Of a stretch of DNA of 64,000 nucleotides, positions 44,078 through 54,113 are shown piece after piece. The notes below the pieces were generated by a model. It saw only the letters and a list, made by a program, of their open reading frames with translations, was not told where the DNA came from and searched no databases. Every line of letters starts with the position of its first letter. The first letter of the stretch is position 1. The position numbers and the translations under genes were made by a program. This stretch comes from Massilia agrisoli (lineage in GTDB: Bacteria; Pseudomonadota; Gammaproteobacteria; Burkholderiales; Burkholderiaceae_D), in contig NZ_JAJHPV010000004.1 of assembly GCF_020831365.1 (NCBI RefSeq), forward strand, positions 248,001-312,000, read 5' to 3'.

Positions 44078-46843
44078 ATGTTCTTTAAAGAGAAAACTGG
44101 CGTGCGTTCGGTACGCATGGCCATCGGCCTGCTGGCAGGCTTGGTTGGCGCGAATGCGCTGGCCCAAGAGCAAGTCATCCAGCGCGTGGAGATCACCGGC
44201 TCGGCAATCAAGCGCATCCAGCGCGAAGGCGCCCTGCCAGTGCAAGTCATTTCGAAGGAAACCATCGCCCGCACCGGCGCGACGACGGTATCCGACCTGG
44301 TTCAGAAACTGCCTGCCATGCAGGGTTTCACCATTGAAGCCATCGCTGCGGGCACCAACTCGGGCGGCCGCACCACCGCGTCGATCCACGACCTGGGCGG
44401 CAGCTACACCCTGGTACTGCTGAACGGCCGCCGCCTGGCGCCCCTGCAGGACAGCGGCAGCTCGGTCAACCTGAACTCGATCCCGCTGTCGGCGGTCGAG
44501 CGCGTTGAAGTGCTGACCGACGGCGCTTCGGCACTGTACGGCGCCGACGCCATCGCCGGCGTCATCAACTTCATCCTGAAGAAAAACTACCAGGGCCTGT
44601 CGGTCGACGCCGGTTACGTGCATCCGGAACATGAAGGCGGCAAGAGCGCCAACGCCAGCATCACCGGCGGCTTCGGCGACCTCGACAGCGACGGCTACAA
44701 CGTCCTGATGACCTACCGCCACGACGAGCAGCGCCAGCTGAAGGCGCCGCAGCGCCGCTTCGCCGCGACCGCGTACATCCCGTTCTCGCACGAAGGCGCG
44801 AACTACATCTACGACCGCACCTCGACCTCGACCGTTCCGGCGAACGCCACCGTGTCGTTCACCAACCCGGCCGTCAACAAGGCGATCGGCTTCAACCCGT
44901 TCCAGAAGGCCACCGGTGCTTGCGCCGATCTGAACGTGCCTTACCTGTCGAACGACGCGCTGACCAACTTCTGCTCGTTTGACTTCGCCGCCACCGTCGA
45001 GATCATCCCTGAATCGAAGCGCGACACCTTCTTCTCCAGTGGCCGCATCAAGCTGGGCGAGGACGCAGTTGCGTTCGCCGACCTGTCGCTGGGCCGTTTC
45101 GACCTGACCGCGCGTATCGCGGCCAACCCGGTCAACGTCAGCATCCCTAAAGGTACGCCGCTGTACAACCAGTACATCCAGCCATACCTGACCCCGGCCC
45201 AGCAAGAGCTGGCGACCGGCGCAGTCGCGCAGTTCCGCGCAGTTGACTGGGGCACCCGCGACAGCCAGACCATCACCGACGTGCGCCACCTGGTGGCCGG
45301 CGTGGAAGCCAATGCATTCGGCTGGGACCTGAACAGCGCCGTGACCCTGTCGAAGTACAAGATCGACGAGAAGTACACCGGCGGCTACATGCTCAACACC
45401 GAGTTCCGCTCGATGCTGACCAACCGTACCTTCGACCCGTTCGCAGCATCGGGCTCGCAGTCGGCAGCGACCAAGACCCTGATCGAAAACTCGCTGTTCA
45501 AGGGTTCGATCCGCGAAGCGTATTCGGACATGAAGGGCTTCGACGTACGTGGCTCGCGTGAAGTGTTCGCACTGCCAGGCGGCGCGGCAAGCGTTGCAGT
45601 CGGCGCCGACTACCGTGAACTGCAGCAAGTGCAGACCGCCAGCGCCGCAGCCAAGAACGGCAGCATCTACGCGTTCAGCGCACCGGCCGAAAACGACTAC
45701 ACCCGTGATTCGACCGGCGCCTTCGCCGAACTGGCGCTGCCAGTGCTGAAGAACGTCGAAATGACCGCGGCTGTCCGTTGGGACAAGTACTCGGCAGTCG
45801 AAGACGCGCTGATCAACAAGGAAGTGGGCGAATCGCAAGACGCCAGCACCTACAAGGTCACCGCACGCTGGTCGCCAGTACAGCAAGTGCTGGTGCGCGC
45901 ATCCTACGGCACCGGCTTCCGCGTTGCTGACCAGGACTCGATCGCCGGCAAGGTCGTCTCGGCAGGCTTCACCGCCGGTTCGTACAATTGCCCACCATCG
46001 CTGGAAGCGGAAAACGCCGGCTTCTGCCGTCCGGGCCGCGCACAGTATGACGTCAAGCGCGGCGGCAACTCGCAGCTGAGCCCAGAGGAATCGAAGCAGT
46101 ACACCCTCGGCTTCCGCATCGAGCCGTCGAACAACGTCACCTTCGGCGCCGACCTGTGGGATGTCCGCATGACCAACCAGGTCTCGGCGGTCAGCGAGAT
46201 CCAGGCATTTGCCGATCCAGTCAAGTTCCGCGAACTGTTCTCGTCGTTCACCAACCCGGCAACCGGCGAACAGAAGTGGTCGTTCCTGCAGGCGCCGATC
46301 AACATCGGCAAATCGCACTACCGCGGTATCGACTGGGACTTCACGGTCGGTGAGAAGTACTCGTTCGGCAAGTTCTCGCTGAACGCGAACGGCACCCACA
46401 TGCTGAAGGCCGACTACACCACGCCAGGTACGGACAATGTCTGGACCAACAGCATGGACCGTTACGGCATCAACAACGCAGTCACCTTCCGCAACATCGC
46501 CCGCTTCACCGCAGCGCTGGAAATGGGCAAGATGGTGAACTCGTTCACGCTGAACTACCGCAACGGCTACACCGATGCAGCGGCAACGCCGTACAACGTC
46601 GCGACCAAGGCGAACATCACCCAGCCGATCCGCCTGCAAGTCCCGTCGTACTCGACGATCGACTACCAGGGCAAGTACTTCATCAGCAAGCAGTGGGATG
46701 TGCGCGTTGGCGTGAAGAACCTGCTGGACAAGGAACCACCTCTGTCGCTGCGTACTTCGTCGGGCCACCAGGTTGGCTACGACCCACGTTACGCAGACAC
46801 CATGGGCCGTACCCTGTACCTGAACACCAGCTACACCTTCTAA
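44078..46843 (+). CDS. TonB-dependent receptor 3
   Basis: 921 aa. Signal peptide (about 1-29, ending GANALAQEQ), then VIQRVEITGSAIKRIQREG, a TonB-box-like start, and a plug (about 45-165) with TTVSDLVQKLPAMQGF, GSYTLVLLNGRRLAPL and GASALYGADAIAGVINFILK. The barrel ends LNTSYTF with Phe. It is related to receptor 1 in overall plan. It is separated from receptor 2 by its own upstream region, so the receptors are not one operon. Substrate unknown. Confidence 0.93.
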   Translation: MFFKEKTGVRSVRMAIGLLAGLVGANALAQEQVIQRVEITGSAIKRIQREGALPVQVISKETIARTGATTVSDLVQKLPAMQGFTIEAIAAGTNSGGRTTASIHDLGGSYTLVLLNGRRLAPLQDSGSSVNLNSIPLSAVERVEVLTDGASALYGADAIAGVINFILKKNYQGLSVDAGYVHPEHEGGKSANASITGGFGDLDSDGYNVLMTYRHDEQRQLKAPQRRFAATAYIPFSHEGANYIYDRTSTSTVPANATVSFTNPAVNKAIGFNPFQKATGACADLNVPYLSNDALTNFCSFDFAATVEIIPESKRDTFFSSGRIKLGEDAVAFADLSLGRFDLTARIAANPVNVSIPKGTPLYNQYIQPYLTPAQQELATGAVAQFRAVDWGTRDSQTITDVRHLVAGVEANAFGWDLNSAVTLSKYKIDEKYTGGYMLNTEFRSMLTNRTFDPFAASGSQSAATKTLIENSLFKGSIREAYSDMKGFDVRGSREVFALPGGAASVAVGADYRELQQVQTASAAAKNGSIYAFSAPAENDYTRDSTGAFAELALPVLKNVEMTAAVRWDKYSAVEDALINKEVGESQDASTYKVTARWSPVQQVLVRASYGTGFRVADQDSIAGKVVSAGFTAGSYNCPPSLEAENAGFCRPGRAQYDVKRGGNSQLSPEESKQYTLGFRIEPSNNVTFGADLWDVRMTNQVSAVSEIQAFADPVKFRELFSSFTNPATGEQKWSFLQAPINIGKSHYRGIDWDFTVGEKYSFGKFSLNANGTHMLKADYTTPGTDNVWTNSMDRYGINNAVTFRNIARFTAALEMGKMVNSFTLNYRNGYTDAAATPYNVATKANITQPIRLQVPSYSTIDYQGKYFISKQWDVRVGVKNLLDKEPPLSLRTSSGHQVGYDPRYADTMGRTLYLNTSYTF

Positions 46844-46860
46844 GCTTTAGTGCTTAGCAA

Positions 46861-46896
46861 AACGCCCCGCAAGGTAACTTGCGGGGCGTTTTTTTT
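46861..46896 (+). terminator. Rho-independent terminator after TonB receptor 3
   Basis: AACGCCCCGCAAG pairs with CTTGCGGGGCGTT over a four-base loop, with eight T at 46889-46896. Copy C of the MITE-like element begins directly after the T-run. Confidence 0.93.
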
Positions 46897-47009
46897 GGCT
46901 ATGTCACCGTTAGGTATGGAATTGAGCACGTCGTGCCCGCCACTGGCGGACCCGACTTCCCGCGTGCGCGGGAACGACGAGGGTGTAGCGCTTCCACACT
47001 TAACGGTGA
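46897..47009. repeat. MITE-like element, copy C (short form)
   Basis: The ends read GTCACCGTTA and TAACGGTGA, near-perfect inverted termini. The inner core is the CCCGCG...CGCGGGAA palindrome shared with the REP-like copies. Its left ~66 bases are the reverse complement of the right end of copy D and its right ~42 bases are the reverse complement of the left end of copy D, with only scattered mismatches. It lacks the middle of copy D. No transposase is encoded. Confidence 0.85.
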
Positions 47010-47019
47010 GTGGCCCGCA

Positions 47020-47128
47020 CGCGGAGGCGGCCTTCGGCCTTGTCCGCCCTACAGTAGCTGGTACGCTGGTTTTTATTGCATGCGAACTAGGTGCGGTAGG
47101 GCGGACAAGCCCGGAGGGCGCCTCCGCG
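47020..47128. repeat. Long inverted repeat, family II, copy 2
   Basis: Arms 47020-47052 and 47096-47128 (33 bases each) are complementary with a few mismatches around a 43-base loop. The inner ends read TCCGCCCTAC and GTAGGGCGGA, matching the repeat at 27230-27311. It adjoins the 3' end of rsmE. Confidence 0.85.
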
Positions 47129-47157
47129 TGGATTTGTGACGGCGGTGGCGTACCGCC

Positions 47158-47883
47158 TTACATCCCGCCCCAGGCGGCATTGATGGCCGCCAGCGCAGCC
47201 AGCCCCGCTGTCTCGGTACGCAAGATGCGCGGTCCCATCGACAGCGCAGTGGCGCCCCTGGCAATCGCTGCATCCTCCTCCTGCTGCGTATAGCCGCCCT
47301 CCGGCCCGATCATCAGGCTGACTGCCTGGGCCGGCCTGGCGCGCGTCCATTCCGCCAGCGACTGCGTGGCCCGCGGCGTCAGCAAGATGCAGTTTGACAT
47401 GTCCGCGCTGCCGATCCAGCGGTCGAAGTCGGTCAGCTCCCCCAGCTTCGCCAGCCGGTTGCGCCCGCTTTGCTCGGACGCCGCCACGATCACCGCCTGC
47501 CAATGGTCCTGCTTCTTGCCAGCGCGCTCGGCCGACAGCCTGACCACGCAGCGCCTGGCCGCCAGCGGCTGGATTGCCGACACGCCCAGTTCCACCGCCT
47601 TTTCGATAATCCAGTCCATCTTCGTGCCTTCCGGCAGCGCCTGCGCCAGGGTCACCTGGTAGGGGAGTTCGACCTCGCGCGGGTCGTGGCTGACGATGGT
47701 GGCCGTCGCCCGGCGCTTCTCGACGCTGGCCAGCAGCGCCTGGTACTCGCCGCCGCCCCCGTCGAACAGGCACAGCGCGTCGCCGGGCTGCAGGCGCACT
47801 ACGTGCACATGGTGGGCGACTGCCTCGGGCAGGGCGATGGTGGCGCCGACGACCAGCGGCTCGGAACAGTAGAAACGCGGCAT
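47158..47883 (-). CDS. rsmE: 16S rRNA (uracil-1498-N3)-methyltransferase
   Basis: 241 aa from the ATG at 47883 (MPRFYCSEPLVV), with AGGA six bases upstream; the longer frame to 47994 was rejected. An N-terminal PUA-like domain (about 1-70) precedes the SPOUT fold with its knot: EKAVELGVSAIQPL, SLMIGPEGGYTQQEEDAA and GPRILRTETAGLAAL. It methylates U1498 of 16S rRNA using SAM. It is divergent from tkt and ends against the repeats at 46897-47128. Confidence 0.96.
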   Translation of the reverse strand: MPRFYCSEPLVVGATIALPEAVAHHVHVVRLQPGDALCLFDGGGGEYQALLASVEKRRATATIVSHDPREVELPYQVTLAQALPEGTKMDWIIEKAVELGVSAIQPLAARRCVVRLSAERAGKKQDHWQAVIVAASEQSGRNRLAKLGELTDFDRWIGSADMSNCILLTPRATQSLAEWTRARPAQAVSLMIGPEGGYTQQEEDAAIARGATALSMGPRILRTETAGLAALAAINAAWGGM

Positions 47884-48005
47884 GAAAATCCTGCAACTTA
47901 TCGGTGGAAATGAAGGCATTTTAATTCGGGGCCACCCCGCTCTGGTAAAATACTTGGTTAAGCAAGCAGCCGCATTCCCAATCCTAGACCTCACTGATTC
48001 TTTCC

Positions 48006-50003
48006 ATGAAACCTACCCTCCCTACGACCCTGATGGCCAACGCGATCCGCGCACTGGCAATGGACGCTGTTCAAAAAGCCAATTCCGGCCACCCCGGCAT
48101 GCCAATGGGCATGGCTGAAATCGCTGTTGCGCTGTGGGCAGGACATTACAAGCACAACCCGGCCAATCCGAAGTGGGTCAACCGCGACCGCTTCCTGCTG
48201 TCGAACGGCCACGGCTCGATGCTGCACTATTCGCTGCTGCACCTGGCCGGCTACGACCTGTCGATGGACGACCTGCGCAACTTCCGCCAGCTGCATTCGA
48301 AGACCCCGGGCCACCCGGAAGTCGACATCACCCCGGGCGTGGAAACCACCACCGGCCCGCTCGGCCAGGGTATCGCCAACGCGGTCGGCATGGCGCTGTC
48401 GGAGTGGCTGCTCGCTGCCGAGTTCAACAAGCCTGGCTACGACGTGGTCGACCACTACACCTATGCATTCCTCGGCGACGGCTGCCTGATGGAAGGCATC
48501 TCGCACGAAGTATGCTCGCTGGCCGGCACCCTGGGCCTGAAAAAACTGATCTTCCTGTACGACGACAACGGCATCTCGATCGACGGCAAGGTCGAAGGCT
48601 GGTTCACCGACGACACGCCGAAGCGCTTCGAATCCTACAACTGGAACGTGATCCCGAACGTCGACGGCCATGACGTGGCGGCGGTCGACGCGGCCATCGC
48701 GCAGGCAAAGCTGTCGGACAAGCCGACCCTGATCTGCTGCAAGACCATCATCGGCAAGGGCTCGCCAAACCTGCAGGGCGGCGACAAGGTCCACGGCGCG
48801 GCGCTGGGCGACGCCGAATGCGCGGCAGTGCGCGAGCACCTGGTATGGGATGCAGTGCCATTCGATATTCCGGCGCCGATCTACGAAGCATGGGACGCAA
48901 AAGAGCAGGGCGCCGCGTTCGAAGGCGACTGGAACGCCAAGTTCGAAGGCTACCGCGCGCAATTCCCTGAGCTGGCTGCCGAACTCGAGCGCCGCATGAA
49001 GGGCGACCTGCCGGCCAACTTCCAGCAGGTGCTGGACCAGGCGATCGCGGCAACCGTCGACAAGAAAGAAACCATCGCCACCCGCAAGGCGAGCCAGAAC
49101 GCGATCCAGGCGCTGGCCCCTGCGCTGCCGGAATTCCTGGGCGGCTCGGCCGACCTGACCGGCTCGAACCTGACCAACTGGAAAGAGATCGTCGCCGTCC
49201 GTTCCGGCCAGCCAGGCAACCACATCAACTACGGCGTGCGCGAGTTCGGCATGGCCGCGATCATGAACGGCGTGGCCCTGCACGGCGGCTACATCCCGTT
49301 CGGCGCGACCTTCCTGACCTTCTCGGACTACAGCCGCAACGCGCTGCGCATGGCTGCCCTGATGAAGCTGCGTTCGGTGTTCGTGTTCACCCACGACTCG
49401 ATCGGCCTGGGCGAAGACGGCCCGACCCACCAGTCGGTCGAGCACGTTTCGTCGCTGCGCCTGATTCCTAACCTGGACAACTGGCGTCCATGCGACACCA
49501 CCGAATCGATGGTGGCATGGGGCGCGGCAGTCCAGCGCAAGGACGGCCCGGCAACCCTGATCTTCTCGCGCCAGAACCTGCCGTTCGTCGAACGCAGCGC
49601 CGAGCAGGTCGCCAACATCGCGCGCGGCGGCTACGTGCTGCGCGACGCCGCCAACGCCAAAGTGATCCTGATCGCCACCGGTTCGGAAATCGAACTGGCG
49701 CTCAAGGCCGCCGCCGTGCTGGAAGCCGAAGGCACCGGCGTGCGCGTGGTGTCGATGCCGTCGACCGACGTGTTCGACCGCCAGGACGCCGCCTACAAGG
49801 CCAGCGTTTTGACGCGCGGCATCCCGCGTGTGGCCATTGAAGCCGGCGTCACCGATTTTTGGTATAAATACGTGGGCCTCGAAGGCGCCGTGGTGGGTAT
49901 CGACACTTTCGGCGAATCGGCTCCGGCGCCGGTGCTGTTCAAGCACTTCGGGTTCACCGTCGACAACGTGGTTGCCAAGGCCAAGCTGGTACTGGCCGCC
50001 TAA
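48006..50003 (+). CDS. tkt: Transketolase
   Basis: 665 aa. The N-terminal ThDP-binding half has [12 protein letters not shown] and the [12 protein letters not shown] motif; the pyrimidine-binding half has [21 protein letters not shown] and [11 protein letters not shown]; a C-terminal domain follows. It moves two-carbon units in the pentose phosphate and Calvin-type pathways. It precedes gap by 73 bases on the same strand, a common carbon-metabolism pairing. The ATG at 48006 has no strong ribosome site. Confidence 0.97.
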   Translation: MKPTLPTTLMANAIRALAMDAVQKANSGHPGMPMGMAEIAVALWAGHYKHNPANPKWVNRDRFLLSNGHGSMLHYSLLHLAGYDLSMDDLRNFRQLHSKTPGHPEVDITPGVETTTGPLGQGIANAVGMALSEWLLAAEFNKPGYDVVDHYTYAFLGDGCLMEGISHEVCSLAGTLGLKKLIFLYDDNGISIDGKVEGWFTDDTPKRFESYNWNVIPNVDGHDVAAVDAAIAQAKLSDKPTLICCKTIIGKGSPNLQGGDKVHGAALGDAECAAVREHLVWDAVPFDIPAPIYEAWDAKEQGAAFEGDWNAKFEGYRAQFPELAAELERRMKGDLPANFQQVLDQAIAATVDKKETIATRKASQNAIQALAPALPEFLGGSADLTGSNLTNWKEIVAVRSGQPGNHINYGVREFGMAAIMNGVALHGGYIPFGATFLTFSDYSRNALRMAALMKLRSVFVFTHDSIGLGEDGPTHQSVEHVSSLRLIPNLDNWRPCDTTESMVAWGAAVQRKDGPATLIFSRQNLPFVERSAEQVANIARGGYVLRDAANAKVILIATGSEIELALKAAAVLEAEGTGVRVVSMPSTDVFDRQDAAYKASVLTRGIPRVAIEAGVTDFWYKYVGLEGAVVGIDTFGESAPAPVLFKHFGFTVDNVVAKAKLVLAA

Positions 50004-50076
50004 GTCTGCCTGTAGTGCGCGGGCGCCATGAGGCGCCCGCACCTCGCCCTTCTTTTCTTTTCATCAGGAGTAGAGT

Positions 50077-51090
50077 ATGACGATCAAAGTAGCAATCAAC
50101 GGTTATGGCCGCATCGGCCGCAATGTGCTGCGCGCGTTCTATGAAGGCGGCAAAAAGCAGGACATCCAGATCGTGGCGATCAACGACCTGGGCGACGCCA
50201 AGTCGAACGCCCACCTGACCCGCTACGACACCGCGCACGGCAAGTTCCCAGGCACCGTGACCGTCGAAGGCGACAACATGATCGTCAACGGCGATCCGAT
50301 CCGCGTATTCGCGCAGCGCAACCCGGCTGAAATCCCATGGGGCGAGCTGGGCGTTGACGTCGTGCTCGAGTGCACCGGCTTTTTCACCACCAAGGAAAAG
50401 GCTTCGGCCCACCTGAAGGGCGGCGCCAAGAAAGTCATCATCTCGGCGCCAGGCGGCAAGGATGTCGACGCGACCATCGTGTTCGGCGTCAACCAGGACG
50501 TGCTGAAGTCGACCGACACCGTGATCTCGAACGCATCGTGCACCACCAACTGCCTGGCCCCGCTGGTCAAGCCGCTCAACGACGCGATCGGCATCGAAAC
50601 CGGCCTGATGACCACCGTGCACGCCTACACCAACGACCAGGTGCTGTCGGACGTGATGCATGAAGACCTGCGCCGCGCCCGTTCGGCGACCCAGAGCATG
50701 ATCCCGACCAAGACCGGCGCCGCCGCCGCGGTTGGCCTGGTGCTGCCTGAGCTGAACGGCAAGCTGGACGGTTTCGCGATCCGCGTACCGACCATCAACG
50801 TGTCGCTGGTCGACCTGACCTTCATCGCCAAGCGCGATACGACGGTCGAAGAAGTCAATGAGCTGATGAAGGCCGCCGCTGCCAAGGGCGCGCTGGAAGG
50901 CATCCTGACTTACCAGACCGAGCCGCTGGTATCGATCGACTTCAACCACAACCCGGCATCGTCGAACTTCGACTCGACCCTGACCAAGGTGTCGGGCCGC
51001 CTGGTCAAGGTATCGTCGTGGTACGACAACGAATGGGGCTTCTCGAACCGCATGCTCGACACCACCGTGGCGCTGATGAACGCGAAGTAA
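50077..51090 (+). CDS. gap: Glyceraldehyde-3-phosphate dehydrogenase, type I
   Basis: 337 aa. NAD-binding [15 protein letters not shown] at the start, the active-site [13 protein letters not shown] with catalytic Cys near residue 156, and HAYTNDQ with the catalytic His region. AGGAG lies eight bases upstream of the ATG. It oxidises glyceraldehyde-3-phosphate in glycolysis or the reverse. A strong terminator and MITE-like copy D follow. Confidence 0.98.
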   Translation: MTIKVAINGYGRIGRNVLRAFYEGGKKQDIQIVAINDLGDAKSNAHLTRYDTAHGKFPGTVTVEGDNMIVNGDPIRVFAQRNPAEIPWGELGVDVVLECTGFFTTKEKASAHLKGGAKKVIISAPGGKDVDATIVFGVNQDVLKSTDTVISNASCTTNCLAPLVKPLNDAIGIETGLMTTVHAYTNDQVLSDVMHEDLRRARSATQSMIPTKTGAAAAVGLVLPELNGKLDGFAIRVPTINVSLVDLTFIAKRDTTVEEVNELMKAAAAKGALEGILTYQTEPLVSIDFNHNPASSNFDSTLTKVSGRLVKVSSWYDNEWGFSNRMLDTTVALMNAK

Positions 51091-51115
51091 TCGCTTCACC
51101 GTGCAGCTGTCCAGG

Positions 51116-51141
51116 AACCGGCGCTTGCGCCGGTTTTTTTT
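51116..51141 (+). terminator. Rho-independent terminator after gap
   Basis: AACCGGCG pairs with CGCCGGTT across a four-base loop, followed by eight T ending at 51141. The MITE-like copy D starts at the next base. Confidence 0.93.
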
Positions 51142-51338
51142 GGCTATGTCACCGTTAAGTGTGGAAGCGCTGCACCCTCGTCGTTCCCGCGCACGCGGGA
51201 ACCCATACTGAAGACGATCAGTAGTAAAGCGATTCGACCTCTAGCGCATACATAGTATGGGTTCCCGCTTTCGCGGGAAGTCGGGTCCGCCAGTGGCGGG
51301 CACGACGTGCTCAATTCCATACCTAACCGTGACAGAGC
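51142..51338. repeat. MITE-like element, copy D (long form, 197 bases)
   Basis: Termini GGCTATGTCACCGTTA and (reverse-complemented) AGCTCTGTCACGGTTA are imperfect inverted repeats. Inside are two REP-like hairpins (about 51178-51206 and 51258-51282) around a ~50-base unique centre. T8 runs lie on both flanks (51134-51141 and 51339-51346), which could be a target duplication. It is the longer relative of copy C, in opposite orientation. Confidence 0.87.
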
Positions 51339-51395
51339 TTTTTTTTCGCCTTCTCACAGCGGCCTGCGCGCATCCGCCCGACAGCACGAGGGCGT

Positions 51396-54113
51396 TCAAA
51401 CGCCGAATACCTGCCGCCACAGCTGCTGCGCCTTGGCCGCATGCGGCGCCACGCGCGCCTGCTCGACCCTGGCGTTGTCGCGGCCCTGCAAGCGCTGCTG
51501 GTGCTGCAGCTTGCGCATCAGCCGGTACGCATCGCCGACTTCCCCGGCCAGCACCGGTTCGATCAACCCCAGCTCGCCGCACAGCCGCAGCAGCGCGATG
51601 TTGCCGGTGTTGAGCGTCAGTCCCGGATGCGCCGCCGCATACCGCAGCACCAGGTACTGCACCATGAACTCGATATCGATCATGCCGCCCGCATCGTGCT
51701 TCAGGTCGAACAGGGTGGTGCGGTTCGGGTGCGCGTCGCGCATTCGCTTGCGCATCTTGAGCACTTCGTCCCTCAGCTCGTCGAGTTTGGCGCTGCGGTC
51801 GATCCGCAGCACGCTGTCGCGGATCGCTTCGAAGCGCGCGCCGAGCGCCGCGTCGCCGGCGCAGAAGCGCGCCCGGGTCAGCGCCTGGTGCTCCCAGAGC
51901 CAGGCCGAATTGCGCTGGTAGCGCTCGAACGAGGCAACCGATGACACCAGCATGCCGCTTGCCCCGTCGGGACGCAGCGCCGTGTCGATGTCGAACAGGA
52001 TCCCGGCCGGCGTGGTCGCCGTCATCCAGGTGATGAAGCGCTGCGCCAGCTTGGCGTAGTTGAACGGGGCCTCCTGGTCGTCGTCCTCGAACAGGAAGAT
52101 CACGTCGAGGTCCGAGACGTAGCCCAGTTCCTTGCCGCCCAGCTTGCCGTAGGCGATGACGGCGAATTTCGGCACCTCGATGTGGCGCGTGGCGATCGTC
52201 TCCCACACCGCCGGGATGGTCGCGGCGACGATGGTGTCGGCCAGCGCGGACAGGAAGTCGGCCAGCCGTTCGACGGTGAGCAGCCCGGCCAGGTCCTGCG
52301 CCAGCAGGCGGAACATGTAGGCGTGGTGCGCTTCGCGCAGCAGGTCCATCTGGCGCTCGGTGTCGCCGGCGGCCGTGCCGAGCTGCTCGCGCAGTTCCGC
52401 TGCGAGCGCCTGGTAGTCGGGCACCGCTTCGCGCGCATGGTCGTCCAGCAGTTCGTCGAGCAGTACCGGGTGGCTGGTCAGGAAGGTCGCCGCCCAGCCG
52501 CTGGCGTGCATCATGTCGACCACCCGCTTGAGGGTGTGCGGGTACTCCGTCAGCAGCGACAGGTAGGCCGAGCGGCGCGCGATGGCGTCGAAGAAGTCGA
52601 GCAGGCGCCCGAGCGTGGCGCCGGCGCTGCCGCTGCCCGCTTCGATGGCGGCGTTGGCCACCAGCGGCAGGGCCGCCGTCACCAGGGCCAGCATGCGGGT
52701 GCGGCTGCTGTCGGCCATCGCCTGCACGCGCGGGCTTTTCCAGGTGTTGACCAGCCGGCGGGCGTCCTGCGCCGGGTCGTCGAAGCCCAGCGTGGCCAGG
52801 CGCGCTTCGACCGATTCGAGGCTTTCGAGGTCGATCGGCTCGTGTGCCGGCTCGGCCGCATCGTCGCTCTTGTCGCTGAAGATGGCGTCGAACTGGCTGG
52901 CCACGAAGGCGCGGTGTTCGTCGAGCCGCTCGAGCAGGGTGGCGACGTCGGGCAGGCGCATCATGCGCGCCACCGCCGCCCGGTCTTCGTCGCGCGCGGG
53001 CAGGGTGTGGGTCTGGGCGTCGTCGAGGTACTGCAGGCGGTGTTCGAGGTTGCGCAGGAAGTTGTAGGAGCCGAGCAGGCGCGCGGCCGTGTCGGCCGCC
53101 ATCAGCTCCTTATCGGCCAGCATGCGCAAGGTGGCGCGGGTGGAACGGTCGCGCAGGGTGGCGTCGCGCCCGCCGCGGATCAGCTGGAACACCTGCGCCA
53201 GGAATTCGATCTCGCGGATGCCGCCGCGCCCCAGCTTGACGTTGTTGCTGCGGTCGGGGTGGAGGCGTTCCTGGCGGTTCACCTCGGCGCGGATCTGGGC
53301 GTGCATGTTGCGGATCGCGTCGATCACGCCGAAGTCGAGGTAGCGCCTGTAGACAAACGGGCGCACCACGGCGTCGAGCGCGTCGATGTCTTCCTGCGCG
53401 CCGGTCACCGCGCGCGCCTTCACCCAGGCGTAGCGTTCCCATTCGCGGCCCTGCACGATCAGGTATTCCTCGACCATGTTCAGGCTGGCTACCAGCGCCC
53501 CCGACGCGCCGTTCGGGCGCAGCGCCATGTCGACCCTGAAGGTGTAGCCGTCCTCGATGATTTCCGAGATCGCCGCGATCAGCTTCTTGCCCAGCCGGTT
53601 GAAAAACTCATGGTTCGACAGCTGGCGCTGGTCGGGCAGGGTGAGCGCGGTTTCGCCGTCCTCCGGATAGACGAAGATCAGGTCGATGTCCGACGACACA
53701 TTCAGCTCGCCCCCGCCTTGCTTGCCCATCGCCAACACCATCATCTGCTGCGGCCGCCCGGATTCATGGCCGACCGGTTGCCCGTGGCTGGCAACCATTT
53801 CTTGCATGATGGCGTCCAAGTGGGTGCGAATGGCGAAATCGGCCAGCGCGGTCATGGTCTCGACCACCTCGGCCAGGTCGGCCTGGCCTTCCAGGTCGCG
53901 CTGGATCAGGCCGCAGACCAGCAGGTTGCGCAAGCGCCGCATGGCGCGCGGCAGGGGGATGCCGGCGGCCAGTTCGATGGCCAGCTGCTGGTCCAGGTCG
54001 AGCCGGCACAGGGGCTGGCCGATGATTTCCCCGATCCTGGCGCTGCGTCCCGGATCGGCGGCGATCCAGCGTTGATAGAAGCGCGATTCGGACACCAGGG
54101 AAGGGTTGCTCAT
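51396..54113 (-). CDS. glnE: Bifunctional glutamine synthetase adenylyltransferase/deadenylase
   Basis: 905 aa. Two nucleotidyltransferase modules are visible: GGGELNVSSDIDLIFVYPED in the N-terminal half and GGKELGYVSDLDVIFLFEDD in the C-terminal half, each with the GS-x9-D-x-D-type metal motif. Helical regulatory segments separate and flank them. It adds and removes AMP on the Tyr of GlnA, which is encoded 20 kb upstream in this window. It is divergent from the YhdP-family gene, an arrangement known from relatives. Confidence 0.96.
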   Translation of the reverse strand: MSNPSLVSESRFYQRWIAADPGRSARIGEIIGQPLCRLDLDQQLAIELAAGIPLPRAMRRLRNLLVCGLIQRDLEGQADLAEVVETMTALADFAIRTHLDAIMQEMVASHGQPVGHESGRPQQMMVLAMGKQGGGELNVSSDIDLIFVYPEDGETALTLPDQRQLSNHEFFNRLGKKLIAAISEIIEDGYTFRVDMALRPNGASGALVASLNMVEEYLIVQGREWERYAWVKARAVTGAQEDIDALDAVVRPFVYRRYLDFGVIDAIRNMHAQIRAEVNRQERLHPDRSNNVKLGRGGIREIEFLAQVFQLIRGGRDATLRDRSTRATLRMLADKELMAADTAARLLGSYNFLRNLEHRLQYLDDAQTHTLPARDEDRAAVARMMRLPDVATLLERLDEHRAFVASQFDAIFSDKSDDAAEPAHEPIDLESLESVEARLATLGFDDPAQDARRLVNTWKSPRVQAMADSSRTRMLALVTAALPLVANAAIEAGSGSAGATLGRLLDFFDAIARRSAYLSLLTEYPHTLKRVVDMMHASGWAATFLTSHPVLLDELLDDHAREAVPDYQALAAELREQLGTAAGDTERQMDLLREAHHAYMFRLLAQDLAGLLTVERLADFLSALADTIVAATIPAVWETIATRHIEVPKFAVIAYGKLGGKELGYVSDLDVIFLFEDDDQEAPFNYAKLAQRFITWMTATTPAGILFDIDTALRPDGASGMLVSSVASFERYQRNSAWLWEHQALTRARFCAGDAALGARFEAIRDSVLRIDRSAKLDELRDEVLKMRKRMRDAHPNRTTLFDLKHDAGGMIDIEFMVQYLVLRYAAAHPGLTLNTGNIALLRLCGELGLIEPVLAGEVGDAYRLMRKLQHQQRLQGRDNARVEQARVAPHAAKAQQLWRQVFGV

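Larger units (their letters stand above)
46844..47157. other. 314-base region between TonB receptor 3 and rsmE, filled with repeats
   Basis: It contains, in order, the receptor terminator (46861-46896), the MITE-like element copy C (46897-47009) and the family II inverted repeat copy 2 (47020-47128). Almost no unique sequence is left; no gene was seen. Confidence 0.8.
51091..51395. other. 305-base region between gap and glnE, filled by a terminator and copy D
   Basis: It contains the gap terminator (51116-51141) and the MITE-like element (51142-51338), then a T8 run and about 50 bases to the glnE stop. No gene or promoter was seen, as expected between convergent genes. Confidence 0.8.
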
